Assembly: GCA_012295225.1 (NCBI GenBank)
Contig: WMKK01000019.1
Coordinates: 62,001-126,000 of the forward strand
Source: Ostreococcus mediterraneus
Lineage: Eukaryota; Chlorophyta; Mamiellophyceae; Mamiellales; Bathycoccaceae
Reading direction: 5' to 3'
DNA length: 64,000 bases
Position 1 is the first letter of the stretch; each line of letters starts with the position of its first letter. Below the pieces are notes generated by a model, which saw nothing but the letters and a program-made list of their open reading frames with translations, ran no database searches and was not told where the DNA came from. Positions 18,550-27,400 of the stretch are shown here, one piece after another. The position numbers and the translations under genes were made by a program.

Positions 18550-19068
18550 TTAAGGATCCGCGCGCCGGTGCATATCAAACCACGTCTCGGCTCCGTGCAC
18601 CACGCTCGACTCCCCATCGAGCGTGAACCCACCATACGTTTGATAAAACGCGATTAAATTATCTTTACACAACAATCGCATGACGCGCACGCGCTGGCGT
18701 AGGCGTGCGTCGCCAAAGATCCATTCGTCGCAATAGCGCCCGAGCAACGCTTTACCGACGCCGCGCGAGCGCCACGACGGCGCGACGACGACGCTGTGCA
18801 CGCACAGCGTCGATCCAGATGCGTCGTGCGTGGTCATCGAGTCGTGGTCGAGCGTTTCGCGCGCCGTGAGCGTGGAGCATACGTATCCTATGATGGCATT
18901 CGTGCTTGAGCAGCGACAGAGCATGAAGAATTCATTCGCCTCTGCGCACCGCATCGTGAGCGACTCGAGCGACGCCGCCTCATCGGCGGGGTACGACGCG
19001 CGTTCAATGGCGTATATATCCGCGATATCGTCGCTTGAGCACGCGGTGTAGACGTACGGCGACGACAT
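18550..19068 (-). CDS. AANAT-like GNAT acetyltransferase
   Basis: A 172-residue GCN5-related N-acetyltransferase whose pattern fits arylalkylamine (serotonin) N-acetyltransferases of the non-vertebrate type. It has IERASYPADEAASLESL near the N-terminus, an acetyl-CoA loop WRSRGVGKALL after CVHSVVVAPS, and the ending VHGAETWFDMH. In animals this enzyme acetylates serotonin on the way to melatonin; in algae and fungi it may detoxify amines. The length equals the bare catalytic domain with no regulatory extensions. The substrate cannot be inferred from sequence. Confidence 0.8.
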   Translation of the reverse strand: MSSPYVYTACSSDDIADIYAIERASYPADEAASLESLTMRCAEANEFFMLCRCSSTNAIIGYVCSTLTARETLDHDSMTTHDASGSTLCVHSVVVAPSWRSRGVGKALLGRYCDEWIFGDARLRQRVRVMRLLCKDNLIAFYQTYGGFTLDGESSVVHGAETWFDMHRRADP

Positions 19069-19189
19069 GTCGTCGAATGAGGCGCGAAGGCGCGCGGCGC
19101 CCGTTCGCGTCTTCGCGAGACATGTTTTACTCTTTTACTACTGTGCGCTACAACGACGCCGAGAGGCTGGAGCGCGCTTGGCGTCAAAA

Positions 19190-21538
19190 CTACGATACTG
19201 CGTGGCATTCTACACCGCCTTCGCACACAATGTCTTTGAAATAGTCCAGGAATTGTTCACAGCTACGTTTCATGCGCGCGCGCGCGTGCGATGATACTGT
19301 TTTGACGTATGCTCGAACGCGCTCATCGTGCGCTTCAAAATGAAACGGTGACTCTTCCGTGAGATTTTCCCGCTGCACATCAAAGGCTACATTGCAGCTG
19401 CTTTGGAACACCGATTTGTGTCCGCACCACCCATGTCTTTTGTGCGCTCCAATGGTCAATTCTTTAAAACTACGCCCGTGTTCGTTGACGTCGTGTTCGA
19501 CAACTTTATATCGCTTCGGCTCGTTCTGCAGCGCCCAGTTTCCGAGAATATTAAACTGTGAATAAAGCACTCGATTGAATTTTTGAAATGCCTTTTCAAA
19601 GGATCCATCGCCAAGTCGCGAAGCGATGTCGTGACGGGCCAGAGCCAAGGTGTCTCGCCAGAAGAAAATTGGGAAAATGTCCGTCCACATCAAGTCATAC
19701 TTTGGCGCGAATCCCAAAGCCAGTGTGTCTCCCGCGGGCCAATGACTACCACCAGTTACGGCATGGATAATGATTCTACCGTCGGGTGTTAAAAAGTCGT
19801 CCGGGGTTATCAACGTGTGTATGCACGTATCCGAATCGACGACTGCGAGTATTTTTGCGCTCGAATCTGCATACTCGTCGGAATGAAAATTATTCCATTG
19901 GTTTCTGTCGTAACCAGATGATTTTGCAAATCCTCTACCGATGCCGTCGAATAACGTCGCATGATTCGATGGTAGTGCCGCGTACGCAATCTTTTCTACG
20001 AAATTCGCCGGCGTTTGGGCTAAATTCGTTGCCCAAGCGTGATTGGCTGCAACATCATCGTCGAGAACAAGCGTCATGGAGTACACGGAGGGATTTGCAA
20101 ACATTGCCAAATGCTGTCGCAATCGTTCGGTGTATACATCTCCGTCTTGTGCTCGAGTGGAGAGCACAAAGTTTACTTTCATGAGTTCATCTCCGTCATT
20201 GAAGGTTTGCACGTCCCCATCTTGCAAACTACTCACGTACCTATCATCTGTGATGTGCCTCACTCGAGGCTCAAAGGCTTCGGTGCGTACGCTCAGCTTC
20301 GGCCACTCATACTTGAGACGTCGCAAGTCTTCAACCCATGCTTTGGCTAATTTCAAATCATCTCGATGCAAGAACTTCTCGTGCACGAGACGCGTCACTA
20401 TACTCAAATACGCTTCAGATAACGAAGCGCACCCCTTGCTCGTCCACTTGGAAAGAGTCGAGAGCAAAGCGTCAACTTTGTTATAAAGATCATTTTCGTC
20501 CTCAACATCCTTAATATACGAGTGTGGGTTACGGAACTGTTCAACGACTGCAGAGCTAAACGCAATGGTGTGATAGTCCGTATCCCAAAGCAATCGTGCT
20601 GTGATGTAACTTCGCCAAATATCACTCACGCGTCCTGGAACCGTAGCTGGTAAGAGCAGTCCAAAAAACGCTTGAGATGAAACAAGAGTCGCGTGCGCAT
20701 TCCACGGGACGTATGTTTTTTTGCTTATCAGCAACACTTCATTTTTGCGCTGAAAATTTACCGGCAAAATCTGAGACATTCTGTATACGTCTACGTCAGG
20801 ATTGTGGTTTGCGAGCGATTGAACGACGGCTACGCGAGCGCGCCATGCACCTTTTTCATCAGCAACGGATGACATACCCGACACACTGTACGTTTCTTCG
20901 TCGCTAATAAATTGAAGTGGAAATCCTCGCGGCCAAATGCGCGAAATCTCCGTTTGATTCTCCGTCGTGGGTTTGAAATACGGATACGGATTGTATACGT
21001 GATGCGCCGTCGCGAGCGCGCTCGCCTCGAGATTCCACAAACTATCCAGCGTCGACGTCACGAGTAGATTATCGTCAACAAAGTCGAACACGTGCTCACA
21101 TTGAGACTGCACCGCGTACACGTACCCGATGGACTTGCGACTGAAATGATTCCAAGGAATGTACTTTAATATTTTAAAGCCCAATGGTTTTTGTTCATCC
21201 GGCGACAAGTACGTGACTTTATCCGCGTACGCTCGCTGAAAATCGTACCACGCCGAGTGATTGGTTTTCAAGTCTCCGACGACAATGAGCTTTCCTACAT
21301 CGCTTTTCAGCACCCTCAACATGGCTTCACTCGGTTCAAATATCGTCGTCGTGACACCACAGTATCTCACCGGCGAGGAGTACGTCGACGCGAGAACGTC
21401 ATCCGCGCGAGTCATAAACGCCCCCGAGACGTACTCCCCAGACAAGTTCACGCTCGCCAGAGATGCGACGACGAGAATACCGCACACGAACCTCCCTACG
21501 CGAAGGCGTTTCGGCGCCAACGCCGACGCGATGGCCAT
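19190..21538 (-). CDS. STELLO/DUF288-type Golgi glycosyltransferase-like protein
   Basis: A 782-residue type II membrane protein with a signal anchor at about residues 14-35. The N-terminal half fits the DUF288/STELLO family: GVTTTIFEPSEAM, VVGDLKTNHSAW, LGFKILKYIPWNHFSRKSIG, then DIWRSYITARLLW. Arabidopsis STELLO proteins organise cellulose synthase assembly in the Golgi. The C-terminal half (about 460-782) is a separate region with DDDVAANHAW, a DSDTCIH acidic motif and SQFNILGNWAL, suggestive of a second nucleotide-sugar-binding domain. The gene is visibly richer in A+T than its neighbours, and its codon use differs. Donor and acceptor sugars are unknown. Confidence 0.7.
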   Translation of the reverse strand: MAIASALAPKRLRVGRFVCGILVVASLASVNLSGEYVSGAFMTRADDVLASTYSSPVRYCGVTTTIFEPSEAMLRVLKSDVGKLIVVGDLKTNHSAWYDFQRAYADKVTYLSPDEQKPLGFKILKYIPWNHFSRKSIGYVYAVQSQCEHVFDFVDDNLLVTSTLDSLWNLEASALATAHHVYNPYPYFKPTTENQTEISRIWPRGFPLQFISDEETYSVSGMSSVADEKGAWRARVAVVQSLANHNPDVDVYRMSQILPVNFQRKNEVLLISKKTYVPWNAHATLVSSQAFFGLLLPATVPGRVSDIWRSYITARLLWDTDYHTIAFSSAVVEQFRNPHSYIKDVEDENDLYNKVDALLSTLSKWTSKGCASLSEAYLSIVTRLVHEKFLHRDDLKLAKAWVEDLRRLKYEWPKLSVRTEAFEPRVRHITDDRYVSSLQDGDVQTFNDGDELMKVNFVLSTRAQDGDVYTERLRQHLAMFANPSVYSMTLVLDDDVAANHAWATNLAQTPANFVEKIAYAALPSNHATLFDGIGRGFAKSSGYDRNQWNNFHSDEYADSSAKILAVVDSDTCIHTLITPDDFLTPDGRIIIHAVTGGSHWPAGDTLALGFAPKYDLMWTDIFPIFFWRDTLALARHDIASRLGDGSFEKAFQKFNRVLYSQFNILGNWALQNEPKRYKVVEHDVNEHGRSFKELTIGAHKRHGWCGHKSVFQSSCNVAFDVQRENLTEESPFHFEAHDERVRAYVKTVSSHARARMKRSCEQFLDYFKDIVCEGGVECHAVS

Positions 21539-22007
21539 CGATGGTGATTTAAATCTTCAAAACTCCGAACGGTTCTTTGGTGCCTCGACGCCGGATTGTC
21601 GCGCGCGAGCGTCGTTCAACGCGTCGAGAACGCGCGCGCACGCGCGCGCGAACGATCGCGCGCGCGCGCAATCAAAACGCGGGCTCGGGCGAGCGAGCGA
21701 ATGAATGCCGACGTGGGTCCAGCGTGGACTCGCTTTTTTGTGGTCGGTCGGACATCCGATGACACGCGCGCGTCTTCGCGCGACCGTCGCGAGCGCCGCT
21801 GACGATCGTCGCGCGGTGGTGGTGATGACACTCGTCACGCACGCGCGGCGGCGTCGCGTCGGATGCGCGCGGTGACGCGCGCATGAGTGACAACACGTCG
21901 CGCGTGTCTGTTCGCGTCCCCGAGGGCGCTTCGATGTCTCACGGCGCCCGCGCGCGACGCCTGTATTCATCGACGCGCGACCAAACGCGCTCGCACGCGC
22001 GTCTGTC
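21539..22007. other. Divergent intergenic with alternating CG tracts
   Basis: About 470 bases between the STELLO-like gene and the next forward gene, or 720 bases if that gene starts at the ATG at 22257. It contains several alternating purine-pyrimidine runs of CG and CA type around 21600-21670. Open frames on both strands here are Arg/Ala-rich and look like composition artefacts. It must hold both promoters; I see no recognisable site. Confidence 0.5.
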
Positions 22008-22973
22008 ATGGATGTCATCGTGCGTTTCCGCGATGGCGGCATTCGAGTGCGCGCGACGGCGCGAGAACGACGACGAGGAGGACGAGGACCGCGCGCGACG
22101 ACATCCGCATCCTCGCGAGCGCCCGTGCCTCGCGCGCGCACCGTGCTTCCCGCCGTCGTCACGCGTCCTCCATCGACGGCGGCGTCAGTGAAGGGATTGT
22201 TTTCGCTTCGTTGGCCTCGATTCGTCCGCGTCGGTCGACGCTCGAGCGTCGTGCGCATGTCGTCGTCGATTGGCGCGTCGTCGTCTCGGGACATTGAAGC
22301 CGACGTCGTCGAGGCGGCGACATTCGAAGAGGCCAGTGCGACGTTTGAAGACGCCTTGCCCGCATTTGACGATGATATTGAAGTCATACACTTGTGTGGC
22401 GAGGTGGTTTTGGATGCGACGTCGCCGCATGTCGGCGCACACGACGTATGGCGCGTGGTGAAGCCGTTGTTGTGTCCTCGAGACGACGAAGAATCGAAAC
22501 GCGTCGTACAAACCATGTCATCGATGTTGAGCTGCGCTCGTCAAGACGTGGCGGCGCCGCACGCGTCGGCAACGTCGGATGCGTTGTCGTCAGAGCGCGT
22601 GCGATTGAAACAAGTGTCGAAATGGCGTCATTCGGCGTTGATTCGTGGGAAATCGACGACGGTGGTGGACGTGACGTCAATCGACGACGAGTCGAAATTG
22701 ACATTTGACGTCGTCACCGAGGCGTGCGAGCATCATAGCTCGATGACGCCGACGTTGCGATCGTATACAGGAGAGACGTCGGTGGTGCACACGGATGATG
22801 GGGCGTTGGCGTTACGCATGACTGGGTTGGCGACGGTGTCAAAGGCGACGTCGTACGCGACGCGGTTGATACGGGACGTCATGGTTGGCGCCATGCGTTC
22901 GCAAATGGAAACGTCGTTGGAGGATTTACAGCGCGTCGTTCGCGATGCGGCGACGACCAATGCGCGCGCGTGA
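22008..22973 (+). CDS. Protein of unknown function, possibly plastid-targeted
   Basis: A 321-residue protein I do not recognise. If it starts at 22008 the first 80 residues are Arg/Ala/Ser-rich and could be an organellar presequence; an internal ATG at 22257 would remove them. The body (about 85-321) has normal coding character: DIEVIHLCGEVVLDATSPH, then VWRVVKPLLCPRDDEE, and a closing amphipathic helix (SQMETSLEDLQRVVRDAA). The strand-rich middle followed by a long final helix is loosely like a START/SRPBCC fold, but that is a guess. The long frame on the opposite strand is its shadow. Confidence 0.5.
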   Translation: MDVIVRFRDGGIRVRATARERRRGGRGPRATTSASSRAPVPRARTVLPAVVTRPPSTAASVKGLFSLRWPRFVRVGRRSSVVRMSSSIGASSSRDIEADVVEAATFEEASATFEDALPAFDDDIEVIHLCGEVVLDATSPHVGAHDVWRVVKPLLCPRDDEESKRVVQTMSSMLSCARQDVAAPHASATSDALSSERVRLKQVSKWRHSALIRGKSTTVVDVTSIDDESKLTFDVVTEACEHHSSMTPTLRSYTGETSVVHTDDGALALRMTGLATVSKATSYATRLIRDVMVGAMRSQMETSLEDLQRVVRDAATTNARA

Positions 22974-23030
22974 AGGGCGGTTCTAATAAGACTATGACAC
23001 ATACACTTAGGATACAACTGCTGCTACGTG

Positions 23031-24215
23031 CTACGGGACAGATGCCGGAGGCTGCCTTTGGGACGCCATCGCTCGACGCTCAGCCTCCTGCGTTTGCTCC
23101 AGCAACTCGACGTATGCCTTGTAAATGAGTTCTTTTGATTTGACCATCGACGTCAGGCTCTCGCTCGCGTGCGCTTCGCGTTCTTCAGCGGCTTTCAATT
23201 TCGCGAGGGCGTCTTCTAATTGCGCTTTAAACTCAAACTTTTGCTTCGCCTCGGCGCGCGCGTCGTCGTTCGCCGCCCTCACCTTCATCAACGACTCTTC
23301 GACCCGGCGTTTGAGATCCATTTCCGCGTCGACGTGGTCGCGCCGCATATCTGACACTCGTCGTTCGAGCGTCGTAATTCTGTCGTGCAGCGCCGCATTC
23401 TTCTTCAATTCGGCTCGCGCGCGCTCATTCGCCTTCTCCGCCATCGCCTTGAGCGACGCATTCGAATCATACACCCGCGCGAGCTTCTCCTCCATCGCAT
23501 CTTCTCGCCGCGCCGCGCGCTGCGCATCCAACTCTAAAGCGCTCACCGTTTCGCGCAGCGCCGCCGTTTCTTCGCTCGATGTCTCGCTCGCGGCTCGCGC
23601 GTTCGCGTCGCGCCTTCTCAATCTCTCCAGCGCGTCGTGCGCCTCCGCCTCCGCCGCTCGCGCGCGTCGCTCAATGCGTTCTATGCGCAACACCGCACGC
23701 GCCTCGCACTCCGCGTTCGCGCGCTCCACCGCCTCGTCCCGCGCGACGCTCGCCTTTGCGTTCGCGCGTTCCAGCGCCGCGATGGTCCCCTGCGCCTCCG
23801 CCAACGCCCTCGCGCACGACTCGGCATCCGCAATCGCGCACACCAACGCCTCAGTGGCTTCAATCGCGCTCGAGCGCTCGCGCTCGGCATCGACGCGCGC
23901 GCTATCGACGGCGCGCTCCGCCTCGACGAGCGCGTCCCGCGTCTGCTCGAGCTCAAGCTCCGCCCCCTTGGCGCGCGCGCGCGCCGTCGCGAGCTCGCGC
24001 TCGGTCTCCGCCAGCGCCGCATCGCGTCGCGCGAGACTCACGCTGAGCGTGCGCGCGTCGTTCTCGAGCGATGCGACGACGTGGGCGGCGTTTTCATCAT
24101 TCGAACACCAGCGCTCCTCTGGGCTGTACGCGGCGTTTCGTTTGGTATCGAACGCGTCGAGCGCGCGGGTGAGCGCGCGGGCGTCGTTGAGGACGTGTCG
24201 GCGCTCGCGCGGCAT
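23031..24215 (-). CDS. Long coiled-coil protein
   Basis: A 394-residue protein that is almost wholly coiled coil from about residue 50 to 380: Ala/Glu/Arg-rich heptads such as ELATARARAKGAELELEQTR and DAQRAARREDAMEEKLARVY, with no catalytic motif. The short N-terminal segment (NAAYSPEERWCSNDENAAHV) and a conserved-looking tail (SMVKSKELIYKAYVELLEQT) are the only non-repetitive parts. It is likely a structural or cytoskeletal scaffold. I chose the ATG at 24215; the frame upstream to 24509 is low-complexity. A forward frame of similar length is antisense shadow. Confidence 0.6.
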   Translation of the reverse strand: MPRERRHVLNDARALTRALDAFDTKRNAAYSPEERWCSNDENAAHVVASLENDARTLSVSLARRDAALAETERELATARARAKGAELELEQTRDALVEAERAVDSARVDAERERSSAIEATEALVCAIADAESCARALAEAQGTIAALERANAKASVARDEAVERANAECEARAVLRIERIERRARAAEAEAHDALERLRRRDANARAASETSSEETAALRETVSALELDAQRAARREDAMEEKLARVYDSNASLKAMAEKANERARAELKKNAALHDRITTLERRVSDMRRDHVDAEMDLKRRVEESLMKVRAANDDARAEAKQKFEFKAQLEDALAKLKAAEEREAHASESLTSMVKSKELIYKAYVELLEQTQEAERRAMASQRQPPASVP

Positions 24216-24469
24216 GGCGACGCGGGTCCCGGGCGCGGCGTGCGCGCGGGTGTGACGCGTTGAGCTCTTGAGTGTGCACTTTTTAAACTGTTTTTTTCTT
24301 TTTGAGCGCGAGCCGAGCGCGGCTTCGGACGGGCGTGGCTCGAGCGTCGCGGCGGCGGCGACGATGCGGTCGACGATGCGACGATGCAGATGTGGTTGTT
24401 GTGTTTGATTTAAGTGTATGTATATGCAAAAAGTAGAGCTACGTATGTACAGGGAATAGAGACTGACTA

Positions 24470-27400
24470 TTAATACGCCACGCACCCGGGCGAAGAGCAA
24501 TAGTTCCAAGAATAGATATCCGTCGTTTGGTGCACGCTGGCGGGGGTGTAACCCACCTTGGCGAACCCTTTCGAACCGGTACTCGCGGTTAATCCAATGT
24601 AGGCGTTACCGTCTTGGTCTAAGATTTTCGCCATGTCGCGGTCCTCGACGGCGACTTGGAACACGTATCGATCCATGTCGTCGATGAAGACTTGAATTTC
24701 ACCCGGGAACTCCTTGATAATGTTGTAAGGCTGCGGCGTTGGCGGCGTTGCGGTGGTGGTTAACGTGTCCACGGCGGTAGGAAACGAATCGTCATGCATT
24801 TCGCGGAACCCTGCAGGTTCGTTCGCGGCATCGCCCATCAACTTCACCGCGGTGTCGCTCGTAATCGTCAACACGCGCACCGCCATACTGTCAATGCCGT
24901 ATCCCTTATCCTTGATAGGATTGGCTGTTACACCGTCGGATAGAAGGAGCGCATGGGCGATATCCGTCTTGTCCAAGTTGAGCTTGATTTTTGCGTTCGC
25001 CTTGACGCGACCGCCGTAGCCAAACTCAAACCCAGTGCGAAGCTCCGTCTTGAACGACGTGCCCGTACCCGTCACGTCGCGCCCACTGGTGGCAATGGTG
25101 CCAGCCCCCGCCTTTTCGGTAGTGAATCCTCGAGTGTATCTAATCTTCACCGTGTGCAACAAGCCATCAGCCATGGTTGGCACGGAGGGCGTGGAGCCGT
25201 AGTGCGCGCCTTCGGCATCGTCGCTGTGATCAGCGGTCAAGCGCGTCTTGTCGCTGCCCCACGGTTGAGACGCGTACGACGTATCCGTCGTCATAAACAC
25301 GCCCAAGTGATTATCGTTGTACGACACGTACTCCGTGGCGTTAATCCACCAGTGCTGCTTCCCTTGCTTTGGATCGCGGCGCTCAACGTTGTAAAAGGTG
25401 TCGAATTCTACGGCGAGAGACTTTTTCAAGCCCGCGTCGCAGTACGTCGGAATGGCGTCGAACGAGGCGGAATCCACCTTTGTGGATTCGCCGTATCCCA
25501 AGCCGTCGCCAGGGCAGCCAATCATGCCACCACCCGCCGCGGTCGTCGCCGCACACAACGTGTACGCCACAGATCCCGTCACGGCGTTGCTAGCATCGGC
25601 GGCCGTGCACGCCCAACCGTCGTTGCCGTGGAAGCTCGTCACAGCTTCTTGACGGTCGTCGTTTGAAATGACAAACGCAAAGCCATCGGCGCCGTCGCAA
25701 ATGTTATCAGCACCTCCGCATTGCGTGGGATTTGTGATTCTGAACTCAAAGTTGGTCTCGAAACCATCCCATATGTGCACCTTGCGATGCCACCACACCG
25801 CACCCGAACGTTGAGACGTTCTAAAGTCCGACGACGCCTTCCAAACGTTGGACTCAGTGCCGCTGATGCGGGCGTACGACTCGGTGAGGCGAATGACGTA
25901 CTTTTGATCCATATCGAACCACTTTCTTACGCCCTCCCTGCCGTCGTAGTAGCCCGCGTTACTCTGTACCGGCTGTGCGTCGCCCGCGAAACGCAAATTG
26001 TGCTGCACGCACTTGGGCAGGACGGTGTGGTTCAAGCCGTACGTGACATTGCTCACCGCAGAGTCGCCACATTCGAAATTGGCAAAGTTGAATTCCATGT
26101 ACATGCGCGCCGTGTACTCGGACGCACCGACGGTTTGCGGATAACGATTGTCACCCATAATACCGACGGTGACTTGAGAGCAGTCGGGAGAGTTGTCGGC
26201 GTGGATAAACTTGCCCAACGCGCTATTGTACGCAGCCGCCGCCGTGGAGCCGCCGCCGAGAATAGACCGATCAAGGGTACCACTGCACGCCATCGACGAC
26301 GCATCGATGTCGATGGCCCAAGGGACGGATTCACGCACCGACGTGCTGTCGTACGTAGTGTCATCGTTCCCTTTCGGTTGCGTCGTGCCAATCTTTGTGT
26401 ACAAGTCCAAGTTGTCGTTCACCGTGTGCACGGCGATGCGGAAATCGTAATCGCTGTGGTCGGGCTTGACAAAGTAGTACGCGTATCGCTCCGGGTTAAC
26501 GACGGATGAGAGTCGGAATCCGCAGCATCCGGGGTCGACTTCGCAATATAAGTGCGAGTACGTTTGGTAGTACGTGTGCTTGGGGTGATGGGTGTACGCC
26601 TCGCGAGTGTCGTCGTCGATGGTGGCAGTTGTCTCGTGATTAGTGCCATCAAAGCGACCACCGGCGCAACGTTTGACGTCAATTGTACCAGTGAAGGCAG
26701 TTAGACTGCCGTCAGTTACATCGAGCGTAGCAGACGTGTCGCTCGCGATGGACACGACGCGATGGTCGTACGTCCCGTCATTGATGATGTCGCCGGGTGC
26801 AAGTTCGGACAAAAACTTGGACGACGTACCAGTGAGCGCGCCTCCAGTAGAAATGGTCAGAGTGCCGTTGAGTTGCCTGCGTGGCCGAGTGGAATCTGTG
26901 ATAGATTGCGAGTCAATGCATCGACCATGATTGTAGCAAATCGGCGGATTGAGGTTGTCATCCGTCATGAAGCGCTCGCCTTCGGTGGAGATGTGGTACT
27001 GGCAATTCTCGATATCCGCCACGTGCAAGCGGTATTCGTCGTATTGAACGAGCGCGGTCGCATCCACCCACTTGATGTAGACACCAATACCCGAGCTGAC
27101 GCCAGAGTCCTGAATTTCAAGCCATGAAGTGCTCGCGGTGTTCGTCGCCGCCGCGTTGGCAAACGTCTTCCAATACGTCGTGTAATCAAACGTAGTCGCG
27201 CTCGCGGCGGTGATTTGAACAGTCACGCCGCGAGGCCAAAGCGGCAAGAGACGCGTCAAGCCACGCACGACGAGGTTTGCTCTCTTATCGGTTGATGTGG
27301 CCTTGATATACTCGATGTTACCGAGCGTAAACGGTCGATCAATCGTAAGTTCGACGTCGGATTGAATCGAGTTCACCATTCTCGTTTGCCCGCACGCGGT

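Noticed and set aside
21557-22516. A long reverse-strand frame opposite the unknown gene at 22008
   Set aside because: Its translation is Thr/Arg/Ser-rich with no fold-like pattern, while the forward frame has normal coding character.
23125-24255. A 376-residue forward frame opposite the coiled-coil gene
   Set aside because: Its Ser/Ala/Arg-rich sequence is the complement of Glu/Ala/Arg heptads and has no independent feature.
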